Assembly (NCBI GenBank): GCA_000349905.1
Contig: KB722757.1
Span: 507,349-571,348, forward strand
Direction of reading: 5' to 3'
Length of the DNA: 64,000 bases
DNA from: Volvariella volvacea V23
Taxonomy: Eukaryota; Basidiomycota; Agaricomycetes; Agaricales; Pluteaceae
Shown: in pieces, positions 1-14,325 of the stretch
How the letters are laid out: the number at the start of each line of letters is the position of its first letter
Position numbering within the stretch: the first letter of the stretch is position 1
Notes under the pieces: model-generated
What the model was told of the DNA's origin: nothing
Database searches by the model: none
Seen by the model: the letters and a program-made list of their open reading frames with translations, nothing else
Program-made: the position numbers and the translations under genes

Positions 1-2890
1 ATGCTTCGCGCGCATCCACCGATCACCGTCTACTGTTTCATACGGATGGCTTAAGGCCTGTCCCCTATTGAGGGTAGAGTCCATCTTCTATTTCCTTTCT
101 TATTTATTTCGTGATGCTATTCATCGGGGTTGGCGAGCGCTTGACGCGGTCGCTGACAGCCTCTTGAAAGAATGTGAGTAATATTTTTATCTCTGTATTA
201 TTTTAGATCTAATCTTGACATTAGGCAGCTCATAGGGCACCAAAACAACCTACTGTGGTATCACCAACTCAGCCACCATCAATGCAGTGCCACCTAAACA
301 ACCTGTTGGCCCAAGTCATTTCTTAGAACAAATGGATACTGGTGCTGATTTTTGTCAGGAATTTGTAAAAAAGGCACTTTTAATTTTTATTACAAGTCAC
401 AGAATATCACAATAACATATATAAAAACACTACAACAACTATGAACCCATATTATAACATCATCAAACCATGCCACCCATAATAACTAATATATTCATTG
501 TTACATTTGCAATCTCACATGAAATCTAATAAACTGAGTTAGCAAATAATATTCAAAAATTCAATCTCATATCCCCAATTCCAATCTAATTTACCACATA
601 GAGGATAACATTCAGGAATCTAATTTGACACTCTCAATTGTAATATTATTTTCCACATAGCAGATTACATTCCAAAATTTAATCTAATATTGTTGTTGTT
701 AGATTACAATCACATTTCCTCAAATGAAAATGATTTCAGAGGGTTGGTATCATCACTGGCATACTCAAAAAACCAATTAAAACATCAAGAGAATGCCACA
801 GTACTGAAAAACTGATTAGTAATCAAAAAAGCGCCCACCATCAAAATTTTTCTAAGTCCAACTTTTTTGGGAAAGCCTTGCTCAGAGGAGTGTGACATGT
901 TCAAGTTCCTACATCAGTATAGTAAGCCAGTATGGTGTAGTGGTCATGTATGCAGTTTCTATCAACAGAACCTCTCAAGGTTGTGGGTTCAAATTCAGCT
1001 CAAATAAATTAATAATGTTAACAATAATCAATACAGCTAATATAGACTGAAATTGAAATATAACAATTATATTTGTTAGTATGCCCTTATAATTGTTCTA
1101 ATTATAAAAGGGTATATAATGCATAATAATAGGTTTATAATTCTGAGCATGGTTCACTGATGGACTAGCCTAAGAGCATGTTACAAGTGCCTACCTCTGA
1201 ACTAATCTTCAGCAGGAATAGAGTTAGATTAGATAAGGCAGTAACTTGTGCATAGGTGATGCAGTAGAGCGAAAAACAAAAGACAAATTAATTGATCTGA
1301 AGAGCAATACTCAGATGTACAGGTCTTATATATCTACAAGACTGTATATAACTATTTGTATATTATAAATGACTAACAACAGATTTATCAGCTACCTAAG
1401 TCATGTGTTTAACTAAGTGACTAATAGTGTAAGTTCCTCTATTTTACAACATTCCATGATGTTTCATGAGGCTGTGCATATGACTAAGTCATAATGTAAT
1501 AATACTCTGAGGTTCTGTAATGTTCCATAACCTTCTGAAAGGTTCTAGAGAAGTCTTGGCATGGAAGGATATTACTAATAATGATTATCTAATGGGAATA
1601 GATGTTTTAAACAAGTGCTGAGGTATAAGCACCCACAATAGCCACTCAAGGGTGTTGGCATCTGAGGGTTACTAGGAGAATATGTGATAATAAAGGAGAA
1701 ATAATGTTATATATGTGGCCAATGATAGAAAACCATGACAGAGCACCAAAGATGCTCTTGAGTAGCAGCAGGTCCAAGGATTACTACTGATTAGGCCATG
1801 GTTTCAAGGACCAACAATGACAGCTGCTGGGTGCACTGTCTCACCAACCTTATTTCTTTTATGTCTAGTTTCTGTTATGGACCACATAACCAGTCCTATT
1901 TCTTTTCTTTTGCTTTCGTTATCACTCTCGTCTCACCTCAATTCATCTCGACTAGCTATGGACTTCATCTCTTTTCATCTTGTGGACAGTAATTTCCCTT
2001 TCAGGTACTACATATGTGTACATATATGTTCTCTACTATCAAAGATAGTACCTATGTGTTTCCTCCACTGCATACTTACCTTTTTTAGTTGTCTGCCACA
2101 TACTCTCCTCCACCCAGCAGTAGTATATAAGCCATAGCCCCTAGCTTGATTCAACTCAAGCTTGACCTCTTGTGTAGCTGGCAGTCTAATATAGAGACTT
2201 GCTTCACTCAGCCTCTTGTCCTCTCTCTTGTCTCCTATTCATCATCTTGCGACTTCAGGAGAGTCCAGCCTAGTGTCAATTGAAGTCTAATAGAGAGGCT
2301 CAGTCATAACAGTTTCCTTTTCAGCCAAGGCACAGCCTGCAGCCAATGAATGAACAAGCTGATACCTAGGCATTTCCTCCTGGGTGACCTTTTCCAGACC
2401 ACATTTGCAAGATCTCATAGAGGGCAGCTTGAGGGTGACTTTTCTGTCCTGACTTTCCTTGCAGATATGGGCATCAATAATGCTGTGCAAGGTAGAGGGC
2501 AGCCCAATCTAGTCAATTAGGATATGACACTACCCCTGTTGAGTTATTGTCCAGGGTTGCTGGTGGTGTTATGTGACTTGTGACAGGATGACTCCTGAAC
2601 TTGGTTGCTGACAGTGATCATGAGGCAAACTTTATTTTGCCTATCCAACATATGTTGTACCCTATGGAGATTCCCTTATCTGTTTGTAACCCCTCACTCC
2701 AAGTCGTTGTTTCCTAGCCTTCAGCAGGCAAATCTAAATGTCTTGAGGCTCGAATTCTGACTTATTTTACTTGCAGCATTATTCAGAATAGCAAAATACA
2801 TTTTCACAAGGAGTTTCAACCCACAATAGATATGTATAATACCATTAGTTATCAAGAATACATATATTATTATTATTATTAGGCTGCAAT
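1..2890. other. AT-rich gene-free region, probably transposon-derived
   Basis: No reading frame here looks like a known protein. The stretch from about 360 to 1700 is much richer in A and T than the rest of the window. It contains loosely repeated words around 'aatctaat' and 'ccacatag' (two related units near 595-650 and 651-705), and ends in an ATT microsatellite near 2866-2881. A tRNA-like Pol III box pair lies at 929-1003. Decayed repeats or a transposon remnant is the likely explanation, but I see no terminal repeats or transposase. Confidence 0.5.
929..1003 (+). repeat. tRNA-like sequence with A and B boxes, SINE-like
   Basis: An A-box-like segment (tatggtgtagtggtcatg, 931-948) is followed about 40 nt later by a B-box-like segment (gggttcaaattc, 985-996). 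This is the arrangement of an internal Pol III promoter of the Asp/Glu/Gly tRNA type. The acceptor and T stems do not pair well, so a functional tRNA is unlikely. It sits in AT-rich repeat DNA, so a SINE head or tRNA pseudogene is the better reading. Confidence 0.4.
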
Positions 2891-3148
2891 TTACTAGTTA
2901 GTAAAAATTTGAAAGGTTAGATAGTATACAACTTACTATATTTCGAATAGACTTAATTCTGGACTTGGATATGCCGGGCGCCAGCCACGGCCCACAGTTC
3001 AAAGTACTGGATATGTGCCTGCGAAACGGTAGTTCCCTTCGGTTAAGTGTTCCGTCTGTCCAAATAACCATATTGAATATACACCGTTCAAGCTTTCTTG
3101 AGGGTTCTACGGCATTTCCGACCATTACGAATTAGAAGCTGGACTTGA

Positions 3149-3678
3149 CCATTTTCAAACCTCGCCCAATTCTTGCGACGATCGCGCTGCAACAGACTCG
3201 AATTACTCTCGATATTCCCCATAGGCACCATAGTTAGGGACGTAGAAGAAGTCTTCCGCCTACTACTCAATCTAGAATCGATCGAGTTCACGCTTCCCAA
3301 CAATGAGATATTTTGGAAAATTCTGCCGCTCCTTTTACCCTCCGAGAGCAGTTGCTACTACTGAATCTCTACGAATTGCGTGTATACCCCAATGAGCGAA
3401 TTGTTACGTCAGAAATTATTTCATTTCTATTCGAGCTCTTGGAAGAGAGACTGACGCCCGATGACGATACAGTACGACTCGGAGAGTTTGTTTGGATACA
3501 TGATTGCCGCCTTGCAAAGTTGGATCATGTTTGCGAGAATCTAAAGCCGTTGGAGAATGCTGGTCTCGCTATATCATTCGAGAAGATTGTTTCTCCCCCA
3601 ACTTTTGACATACGGACGATTGACTCAGAGATCGGGAGCGCAAGAGAAGTCAATGAAGGTGGTCGACTATTTCAATAA
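3149..3678 (+). pseudogene. F-box/LRR-type protein, decayed 3' fragment
   Basis: Two overlapping plus-strand frames match the C-terminal part of the F-box family present at 29.3-30.7 kb and 42.5-43.8 kb in this window. The first (3149-3364) carries the 'FLRRSRCNRLELLSIF' and 'EEVFRLLLNLESIEF' pattern, equivalent to 'RFVQRSRCTNLKSLD' and 'EEIFRLLPSLESLDI' in the paralogue. The second (3313-3678) carries the last 120 residues, including 'FELLEERLTP' and 'ENAGLAISFE'. The frame changes between them near 3313-3364, and the F-box and first half are missing. It is a broken relic, and the only member of the family at this end of the window. Confidence 0.75.
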
Positions 3679-4152
3679 TTAATGGAATAGATCAGTTATT
3701 TCTATCGGGCTCCAGTAAGAGTCTTGATGTCGTCTAGTGTATATTTAACACTTCATCTGTGGTCACTTTACCTGTCAGCAGCTTGCTGAGTAAATCGAGA
3801 TGTGTGTCAGTTTAGCGCATCGGGAGGCCTATTAGAACTGTGAAAATAGTAAACGTACCCGGGCTGTGATGCTGTCTGCTGGTAGATCAGTGAGCGCTGA
3901 ACGAGGGCCTTCCTATGGTCGTCAGCCCGAGTCAGCCATCGGCGGTGCCGGTCGGAGATTTAAATGTCGGCAAATCGCGATAGGGGTAGCCGAAATCAAA
4001 AAATCTTCCATCTTCCAGAGATCAACTTCAGCTGTACCGTTAACGGTCTATCTCTCTATCGATTTATCAAACCTCCTCACAACTACCTCTGTGCTATTCC
4101 AAGCGTCGTCGACGCCAATAGACACACCCAACCTACAAAAAGATCTCACAAT

Positions 4153-5928
4153 ATGTCAGCGTACGTCTGTTCCTCCCCCTTTCCATTATTTGCGACTCGG
4201 CGGTGTTTTTGAGGACGATAGAAGCACGCCAGTCTCGTCATCGACTCTCCTAGACGTAAAATTGGGTGCTGATGCTCGGCTTTCAGTGAAGAGCAACTTC
4301 AAGACGTTCCCGAGACCGAGATTGAGTCCAACTGGGACCAGGTCGTAGACAAGTGAGTGCTGATCTAATCACTCCTGAAGGCCATTGGTTGAATACGATG
4401 TCCTTTAGCTTCGATAACATGGATCTGAAGGCGGAACTTCTCCGAGGCATCTACGCATACGGGTGAGTACCCTTGTCCATCAGTCTCTTCAGGATTTCGT
4501 GCGGAATCTAATTCATTCCCTGACGCGGTCCCACACCAGTTTTGAACGTCCATCTGCCATTCAACAACGTGCTATCGTTCCTGTCGTGAAGGGACATGAT
4601 GTCATTGCGCAGGCGCAGTCCGGAACTGGCAAAACGGCTACTTTCTCTATCTCTATTCTCCAGCAGGTATGAATTATGCATCATTCATTTACCTCTGTTC
4701 CTCAATGCGGTCTATTTTAATTTGCAAAGCTCGATTTGAGCATCAAGGGCACCCAGGCACTTATCCTCGCCCCCACCCGTGAGCTTGCTCAGCAAATCCA
4801 AAAAGTTGTCATCGCCCTTGGCGACTACATGAACATCGAATGTCACGCCTGTGTTGGTGGCACCAACGTTCGAGAAGACATGGCCAAACTTCAGGATGGT
4901 GTCCATGTTGTTGTCGGTACACCCGGTCGTGTCTATGACATGATCAACCGACGCGCTCTGCGAACCGACAACATCAAAATCTTTTGTCTTGATGAAGCCG
5001 ACGAGATGTTGTCTCGTGGTTTCAAGGACCAAATTTATGAAGGTGAGTATGGTCATTTGTTGCATTGCCTGCCTCCTATTCTATGCCCTATGCCTCAAAC
5101 TTGATCGGTCGCTGATACGCGGGTGTGTTACAGTCTTCCAGCTCCTCCCCCAAGACACCCAGGTCGTCCTCCTCTCGGCTACTATGCCTGCTGACGTCCT
5201 GGAGGTTACCAAAAAGTTTATGCGCGATCCTGTGCGTATCCTCGTCAAGCGCGATGAACTCACCCTGGAGGGTATCAAGCAATTCTATATTGCCGTTGAG
5301 AAGGAGGAGTGGAAACTCGATACCCTATGCGATTTGTATGAAACTGTTACCATCACCCAAGCCGTCATTTTCTGCAACACCAGACGGAAGGTTGACTGGC
5401 TCACGGAGAAGATGCATGCTAGGGAATTCACCGTTTCAGCCATGGTAAGTTGAAAACCCATCTTAAAGCCGCCTAGATTCCAATGATGTCATACCCAAAT
5501 GTAGCACGGAGACATGGACCAAAAGCAGCGTGAAGTCCTCATGAAGGAGTTCCGATCTGGGTCATCCCGTGTTTTGATCACAACGGACCTCCTTGCCCGC
5601 GGCATCGATGTCCAACAAGTTTCGCTGGTCATCAACTATGACCTCCCGACTAACAGGGAGAATTATATTCACAGAATCGGTCGTGGCGGTCGATTTGGAC
5701 GAAAGGGTGTTGCCATCAACTTTGTCACAACTGATGATGTTCGCATGCTGCGTGACATTGAACGTGAGTCGTGCATGGCCTTTGTTTGAATTAACGGAGC
5801 TGATGCCGTATCACTAGAATTCTACAACACCCAAATTGACGAGATGCCTCTTAACGTCGCGTAAGCCGCCCATCTCTTTTTATGAGCACGAAGATTCACT
5901 GTAAATTCTCCACAGCGATCTTATCTAA
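4153..5928 (+). CDS. TIF1: ATP-dependent RNA helicase eIF4A
   Basis: DEAD-box helicase subunit of the cap-binding complex eIF4F; it unwinds 5' leader structure during translation initiation in the cytoplasm. Nine exons join in frame: 4153-4160, 4287-4352, 4409-4462, 4540-4666, 4730-5042, 5134-5444, 5505-5763, 5818-5860 and 5916-5928, giving 397 residues, the usual eIF4A length. All family motifs are visible: AQSGTGKT (I), PTRELAQ (Ia), TPGR (Ib), DEAD (II), SAT (III), FCNTRRKV (IV), [11 protein letters not shown] (V) and [13 protein letters not shown] (VI). The start is a tiny first exon encoding MSA, followed by the acidic N-terminus, as in other fungal eIF4A genes. The last exon encodes only the DLI end. 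The order and conservation of motifs leave little doubt; the symbol is the yeast one. Confidence 0.96.
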
Positions 5929-8900
5929 ACGTGTACGATTTTTTCATGCCCTGCTCGACAAATGTTGTAAGCATAGCTATCGCTTTCACGACCACGATGC
6001 AATCGACGTTATCTGAGTACACCTCTGATATTATGATCCCACTGCCTCGATTTTCTCGTTTCTTTCCGTTCTTCCTTTTTTGGCATATCTGTCTTCCTTT
6101 CTTCAATGTCCTTATACGATGCTCCGTCAACGTTCCGTTAATTCTCCATCCCTCCCTTTTATTTCTCCCTCTGCATAGATTTATGTATGGAGTGTACCCG
6201 GAATACAGATATGATCGATAACATGGATGCCACTCTGAAAGTCAGAAGCACGTCTTTATCCACCTATTTCACCCATTTGGGTCGATTAGGTTTGCCCGAA
6301 ATGAGGGAGATGTAAGGTGGACATCATCATCGGATCCCATCGACATCATACATCGCTGGTTCAAATCGCGATGAATTCATCAAACTCCCCGGGCTACCCA
6401 GCTTTGTGGTCCCTGTGCCCCTGGTTCATGGCATCAGCGTACTGCCACTGTCAAATCACGGATGGGATTTTCATTATCAGACCCTATTTTCCAATAATGG
6501 ATGTCGATATGAGTTTCAGGTGGAGAGCTCAAAAAGTGGTGCAATTGAGCCCCATATCGACTAGTCGGGTGTATGGGTGCACTTACCGTATAACCCGGTC
6601 GGCATTTGTACTAGGATCAATGCTCGGTGGGTTTTGTTGGTTGCTAGATTGTTAGCTCGGTCAACCATCCCTTGTACTGATCGCGGATTAGTCATTCCAC
6701 GTCTACAACGATGGTTGCGCGTAGCGCGAGCCTAATACGCCCGGTAACACCACACCCATTTAATTTCTCGGAATGAGCTGTTGTGAGAGCTTGAGATGCC
6801 TCGGGTTCGGGTGTTAGCGCGCCTAAGTGTTTTCAAAGCTCACAATCTGTAGCTGACACGTCGACTGCTCATGCAATCGATACAGCCCAGCGTGCATGAA
6901 TCTGGACATGCCTAGACTCGTAAATAAGGATTACTAAAGTCGACTGTCAGTATATGAAACTCGCTTCTTTTTCCTCATCGATGAGGTAGATATCTAATCC
7001 TGACCTACCTTTCAAGTTATTCTAAGCTGGTGCTGACTGAACCACACCGGAATCAGGATCTCCGTCAGGCCAATTAAGGAAACATAGAAGCGTAAACATA
7101 ATGCGAGGAATTAAGAAGAGTCGACGTTTTACTAGTGCTGCGTTTAGATTGAGCGCTAATGGCAGTTCTCCTTACACTGGAACCCACAAAATTCTCCGCC
7201 ATCTTCGGAGATCCTATTCCCGGACCCACATTAGGGAAATGCCAGTGCACGCTATATTGCATATGTGTCAACAGCATCAGCTCGAACCTAAGCGCGGGTG
7301 CTTCTGCTACCAATTGTCATGGAGTTATCAATATACGTCACAGCCAGCCGCGAGAACTTTGTCCCCAGGTTTGATTCGAGACGCCCGATGGAGAGCCTAC
7401 AGCCTGAGGTGTGACTGATTGATGATTGCTGAAATGTTGAGAGCAGATTCTCGGTTATCTAAAAGGCGTTCAAAATTGCGTGTGATTTCAGTTTGGCTGT
7501 GGTCGTGTGTCGCCGTCGAATGTAAAGCGGATTGTTTTGGATGCGATAAAAATAATCATGTGCAATACTTGGTATAGACGTGCACACGACCATTTTTGTT
7601 AACCGAGCTGCTGGATGTGGGTACTCAGGTTAGCTTCACAGGGTTCAAGTCCACAAAGAATGCCCAGGTATGCTGTATTTGTGCGACTCGAACCATCCAC
7701 TACGCAAAGAGTAGTCTCAACACTGCACCGCACTGCTACGCGCTGATGTCTCTGCATTGATGGCCACTGGCGAGTCAAACCCCAATTGGTCAACTGCAGC
7801 CATGCGCTGCGCATTTAGCGAGCATGACAATATCAACTGCGCAGACTCGGGGTTAAACGCTTGGACGAGAGGAGCTGCAGCACTGGCCTTATCACACAAT
7901 TCTGAAGGGTTCTGGGCAGATGAGGGTGCATCATATCATGCACCGGCATGAACAGCGATACTGTTTGAAGACGTACGCAAGGATCATTGAATCCCGGTAT
8001 CTGCGTGGTTGTCGTAGGAACCTGGCTCGTGTGAGTCACATCCTGTACTGCCTAGTTGTCTTCTGGGATTGGGAGGACCCATTTGTTAGATGATCCGGAT
8101 TGCTGTAATAGCTGCTGTGTTGCATTATTAAAATTCAAAGGAACACCAATATACAACTCACTGGAGTTACGAGAGTCAGCCTGAAAGCAGGAATTGCTAG
8201 CGTGCTCACTGCCTCTACTCAGGTGCTTCTATCCGAGTTGACCTTTCTAGTCACCGGTTATTTCCTACTAAGCACCCATTGGTGGGGACCACTGACACTC
8301 CAAGCCACGGCCCTATTAGGAACATGTACAGCAATCCAAACAAAATCAGTGTGACCCTTCAAGGAAATAGTACGGTTATGAGCAGAAACAGAAACGACAC
8401 CTCGGCTAGATGCATTATTTGCTTCAAGCGATGAAGTGAGGAGAATAAGCGAAGAAATCGGCAACAACGATAAAGCCCACGAGTGTTACAGCCTATCAAT
8501 CCTGCGCGAACGAGTGCAACAAGTCCATGATCAACAAAGATGTAAACAGTAACGGCAGAGCCTCGGAGTTAGCCTTTGCAAACACACCCCTTAAACTTTC
8601 CCTCGATTCCTCCCGCGCTCAGCGCTCGCGATCGCCGCTGGCGGTGGGTGACATTGACAGCCAAAGGGAGTCCAATGACATGCCGGCAATTGAGCTGAAA
8701 AATTGACACTTGACGTTTTTATCAAACATAGTCCTGTTCAAACGCACACCGTACAACACTTTACTTATTCGATCCTTAGGGTTCGCGTGAACCTGCATAG
8801 CCTCTAGGTTTTCCGAATCCCGCCTTTCAAGGGAGTTAGGGTCGGGGCGTCGAGTCTCACCAAAAAATACACTTACCGGGCCTGGAAGGTGAGGGCTATT

Positions 8901-11900
8901 AATGATCAACGAATTAATTGAGCAACGAGCCTGTCCTGATTAGACCGAGGTGGCGTTTGCTGCGACTTTAACATCATGATTGGCGTCCCCCGCGGGCGGG
9001 ACCGCGTCACCGACGTTACAAGAGGAATGAATCTAGCCTGGACCCAGGTTATTGAAGCCAACGCTGTTGCTGTCCGGGTCCGAGTCCGAGCGGGTGTGAT
9101 ACTGTATCTGACACTGATACTCCTGACCGAAAACTCGAACTTCCACTCAAACCTAACGTACCAAAGAGCCCCCCATCAAGGAGTTTTCCGAACTAAGAAT
9201 GATTGACTGTATTTACGCGAGCATGCGCATAAGTATGTTTGTAGTTTAGGAGACTTCTTGGTATCAAGTCCTCCGTAACAGAGGTAGCACCGCATCCCCT
9301 CAATGCCTATCTTGAATACACGTTCTGGCCCCTGAGCTATACACGCACACACCAATGGCCTAACGTCAAATCAACCATTTGACCCCACGCGCATCAATTC
9401 GCCGAGCCTGCTACCTCCATTCCGATGATAGTGGTGATGAGTAGCAAGTCAACACTACGTCGCAGGGATAGCGACACAGAATGATGCTCAGCGTGCCAAG
9501 CGCCATACACGTCTCACTTGCTTAAAATGATACTTGGAACATATGGAATTTTCGCAGAGAATACCGTTTTGAGTTGTAACACCCTACACTTGGTAAACAA
9601 CCCACCATTAAGCGTCTTGGGGTTTGACTCAATCAGAAGCTGAGCTCTCACCTCTTTTGCCAATGGCGATAGAACAGTCTACGTGTGGTAAAGTGCCTGT
9701 ACAGGAACAAAGGTAGGTTTCCAACATTGTCAAACCCGAGGCACTCCATCTATCTATATGGGTCGACACAGTGACGGCGAGTGCGACAATCCCGGGAACT
9801 ACGACAATGAGCATACTCCCTGGCTGCACTGCTGCTCACTTTTCAATCGCCTCATTACGTGGTTCTGAAAACGGGGGGGTGGTTGTAGGTTGATTGTGCG
9901 CTCGACTTGGACACCAGGTGCATGATGCATCCGCAAACCGTGAGATCAGTCAATCGCAATTATCAATTATCAATGTAGTAGCTACCAAGTCTCAGCAGAG
10001 AGCGCAGTACCCACTGATCATGCAGCACCATGTACCGTGCGTTGCACGAAAGCTCGGCACGGCGACGAAGAAACGCCTAATGGGCACTGATATTGCAATT
10101 TGCACATTTCCACGATGCTCGGGCACTGGGCACATTGGGCAAGTAGTACAGGATACACTGATGAGGATATACCTTACACCCTCCCCGCCCTCCATCTTCA
10201 CCCCCGAATAAACATTCTACCATTCAACAAGGATGATCACCACCCCCAACGCCACCCGCATGTGCACATCTACCAGGCCCCAGGTCGATTTCGATCCCTT
10301 CCCCGCCGCCCTTGATGGCGTGACCACAGGCCCAAAAATACCAAGCCCAGCCAGCGCCCCAGCGTTTCAGTGCGCACACGTTATGTTACGGTGTACGTAC
10401 GATGGGTTTGGATCTCTAGCTAAACTTAACACCAGCTCCACAACCACGGGCACGAGCACGAGCATCGTATACAAAGACAAGTCGCACATCGCATACCCGG
10501 TGCAAAGGTGAACGGTGGAAGGGTAACGGTGGGTAGAGAATTCGAAGCCTTACGGACAAGGACGCCGCCACCGCCGCCGCTGCCGTAGGCAGGGCTTGGG
10601 GCTTGGAGCTTGGAGCTTGGAGCTTGGGGTGGGTTCGAGTTTGGGTTTGTGGGGTGCTAGGGGCATCGTGGAGCTTTTGGGATCACATACATCTACGAAA
10701 AGGCAGAGCAGACCGCAAACCCTGCGGATGCTGAGGTATCTTCGTATCACTGATGGGATGAGATGGGATGGGATAGCGCCTCGTCTCGTCGGGGGTCGGC
10801 GTTTGTCGTTAACCTCTCTGTAACGGTATCGGTTGTCTGAAATGCGTTGATGCTGGTGGGCGATGTGATATCAGAGACACTCCTGTAGCATACACCACTG
10901 CGTGCGCGTGTGAGACAGCAAAACAGCAACGTAGGTAGGACTGATCAAGCGTGCAGAGTAACCTACCAGTGCATGATGTTGCAGGATCACAGACAGGTAT
11001 GTTCTAGGCTGCATTGATCATCACATCGTGAGCTATCAAACGAGAGAAAACGGGAAAAGGGGATTCCAACCTCAGGTCTCAGCGGTCAAGTCAGTCGAAA
11101 GGACGCCCACGTCGCCCATCTCGGACTTGCAGGAGTCCAAAAGGGGAGGGGAGAGGAAGAGGGAGGGTTGAATTGGTTTGCGAATGCAGAGCTAATGATT
11201 GCATGGGCGAGCTTGGCCGTTACCCCGAAGTTTCGAAGGGATAGGTCGCGATCGATTGCTGTCGTCCCAGTGCCAGTGGTCACCGGTCAAACACCGACTG
11301 GCAGAGGCTAGCCTAGGCAGAGAGAGACTCTGTAACCCCCATATACCACCCGGACCTGACACTTTGACGCACTTCAGCGTAGTAGCTGATGCATATACGA
11401 GGGAGGAGCAATAGGCCGCCGTGCACACCGAGACGACAGCTCAGCTCTCCCCTTCCGAAACCCAACACGAACATAAACGTGGCTGGTTGGATACGGGCTC
11501 CATGTCGTCACCCGTTGGGAATGGACTTGTTTGCGACGGCGCGAGAAAAAGGCAAGTGAGGCCAGAGCTCAGTCAAGGAACGAGCGCGGCGCGGCCTGTG
11601 TTCCGCCAGGCGCGCGATCTGGCGTCTGGTGCGGAGCGGGCAGCGAGGAGGGAGGGTCCTGATGGTCTTTTGACGACGAGTTGGTAACATCTGTAACACC
11701 TTCACTGGCAGCCGCAGCGTCAATGATTTCGCGTACTCGGATGGGTTCCAAGCGGAAGCCTAAGCAGCAGATACCAAGCTTGACTTTAACCTTTGATGCC
11801 ACTGATTCCAATCTGATCAGGGCCCATTTCGCTCTTGATAGCTCTAGTGTGTGGCACATCTACCAGCCATAGCCTGAGCATCGATGTCTATGATTTCGAA

Positions 11901-13725
11901 TGGGTGGAGTAGGAAACGTATTTGATGCGCATCAGTAAGTGATGCAAAAGACGGAACCTGACAAACCACGATATCGATATCGATCCTGATTCCTCGAACC
12001 CTTGAATGAATTGCACATATTTTTTTAGCTAGGGAAGGGGGCGGTGCCTAGTTCCTTGATGCGTGAGGTGGTGGTACATACGCTAGGGGTAGTACGCCGT
12101 TAGGCCTTGATTGAATTGGACGCGTTTGGCGTTGATTGCAACCAAAAGGACTATAGACTGTATCGAAAGCAATCATAACCCCGGCCGCGGTAACTGTCCG
12201 GTCTTGTGGCACCACCTAGCACTTACCGGCCCTTGCAATCGATAGAGTCGGAGCAAGGTGCTTCACGACGAGATGAAGATGGATCAGCGCGCGCATATAT
12301 GCGGACTTGTACGCGCGTGATTCAATTGTCCAGCGCCACAAAGAGTAATAACCACGCGCATAGACGTATATATGCTCCTTTTGGCACAGTGTCTGAGGCC
12401 ATTGAGGATACGGTTGCGTCGTGGTCGCGGTCGCCGGATGATGGCGCATCTATCAAAACCCGCCAAATTTAGTGGTGTCGACTTCCATTCGAGGATGAAG
12501 TGGACATCAATCGTCATGGCACGATGTTTAGATACGGGGCCCACAGTAGATTGCTGTTGGAGGAGCTGGCGGTTGTCGTGCTCGTGCCTGCCAGTGCTTG
12601 TCTTGTCTTGTTGACGGTGGGCCATTGGCGGCGCGATTGTGCGCATATTTTACCCGCTCACACGAGATTCTCCGTGGACTTGGAAAAAGCCTTGGCCGTG
12701 CTCTGGCTGGCACGGTAAGTGAGCGCTTTGATTGATATTGATGCCCTATTATTAACGATATCATTTATTATTATTTATGGGACGGGTCCAACGTCAAACA
12801 ATTTATCAGTATCAAAAGCCCTACCCACCTTTGCATTGTTTCATAAACCCATTTGATGCGAGGAGTAGATGCGAAGCGGACGCCATCCTGGCGAGGGTGT
12901 CCCTGGGAGGTCTGTTTTGTTTGGTCAGGAAGGTTATTCCAAATCATTAACCCCACATCCTCGGGTGCGATGGGTTTCGCATACGCCAGAAGGCTTGGCG
13001 CAATGTGGATGGCATCGGAGGGAATGGACGTCATATGCCTCCCTGAGCAGGACAGCGCGTGTCGAGTGGACGCGGTCGGAAGCGTGTGTCATCGATGCGC
13101 TCATGGGACGAGCGTGAGCGTGTCGCTGTGCTGCGTCATCCGTCGGGCTATCAAGACAGGCACGTGACCGTCCTCGGACTCGGTGAGGAGGCCAACCCGT
13201 CAATTTTCCGATTCGGAAAGCTGCCCGTTTTGGACAGCATCCCGTTCGGGCAGGCGCGCCGGTCCGCCCCGCCCTGTCGCTGGTCGAGCTGTCGCGCTGC
13301 AGAGATCCCATCACCTGGGCGGACAGACTCGCGCTCAGAGTCCGAGATTTGGGCCTCAGCCGATCTGAGAGGCAGTGCGCCAGCCCCCCGTGCCAAGGGT
13401 TTTCATTAAGTAAAGTTGCCGTGACAATTAAATTGGAGTAACAGTGTTACCTGTTCCCAGCCCAGTGCTGTGCCCTGTGCAGCTGCATTTGTGACCGCAA
13501 ATCTGATCCTGCTCCAATGCCGGTTTATATACCAGCTTGTACGCTGGCAAACCCCGTATAGATCCTCTCCTCCTCGCCCCCAGTGCCTCATTGCCTTCAC
13601 ATCAAAAGATTCTTGAGCCTGATCCTCATCAGCCAGCCCTCCCATATATATTCCAGGTCTCTTCTGTGCAAACACACCTTGCTAAAACGAGCACCCAGCC
13701 CAATCGTCGCTTCCTCGCAAAATCA
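5929..13725. other. Long region without a supportable gene
   Basis: Nearly 8 kb with only short, unrelated frames on both strands and no chain of exons that I could join. Landmarks are a pyrimidine-rich stretch after eIF4A (about 6050-6110), a short tandem repeat of the word gcttgga/gcttggg at about 10592-10632, and repeats of gatgggat near 10752-10772. The GC-richer part from 12.9 to 13.4 kb holds overlapping open frames on both strands with no recognisable motif. It may hold promoters, non-coding transcripts or decayed DNA. Confidence 0.5.
10592..10632. repeat. Short tandem repeat of gcttggag-like units
   Basis: Five near-identical 7-8 bp units (gcttggg / gcttggag) run head to tail, then decay into G/T-rich sequence. 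It is a simple microsatellite-like array with no coding context. Confidence 0.7.
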
Positions 13726-13752
13726 ATGTCGTGCGCCCAAGTTGTCATCACT
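13726..13752 (+). other. Possible first coding exon of the phosphatase gene
   Basis: An ATG opens nine codons (MSCAQVVIT) and is followed at once by GTGAGT. The pyrimidine-rich stretch down to the catacgcag acceptor ending at 14259 would be a 507 nt intron. The join is phase 0 and runs without a stop for 66 nt into the ATG at 14326. It could equally be a 5' UTR intron with translation beginning at 14326. Confidence 0.45.
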
Positions 13753-14325
13753 GTGAGTGCACCCCTTCCCCGTCCTCCTCCCCATTACATACCTCCATTC
13801 GGCTCTTTCAAACTCCTCCTCTACTGTATTACCCTACCCTACCCACCCATCCCTTGCCTCCACGCCAGCTCCCCATCCTGCCCTCGACACGCTCCGTCGC
13901 GGGCATGAACCCTCCGATCACGGTGGCCTATGCTTGTTTCTTTTTCAAATCAAAATACGCCTACCGTCATCGTCTGCCATCATTCCTCACATGGCGTTTC
14001 CCCTCCTCATAATCATTACATCTTTTCCCCTCTTCGACTTTTTTAATCTTCCTGTTTCATCGTCCCTTGGGCCTATTTACACATTTCCTTTCCTTTCCCC
14101 TGTCCCTTCCCCCTTCCCCGCTTTATTTTTGACGCTCTCCCCTTCGTCGCTTTTGCCACCGCACATCTCTGCATCGCTGTCACGCTCATCGTTTTCCCTC
14201 CTCCCTCTCCTTCTCCGTCCAATCTCGCTGATCTGACGTTTTTTCATTCTCATACGCAGTCACCCGTAACTGGATTTTCATTCCAGTGTTCATATCTCAA
14301 TCGCTCAATACGCCCAGCACGACCC

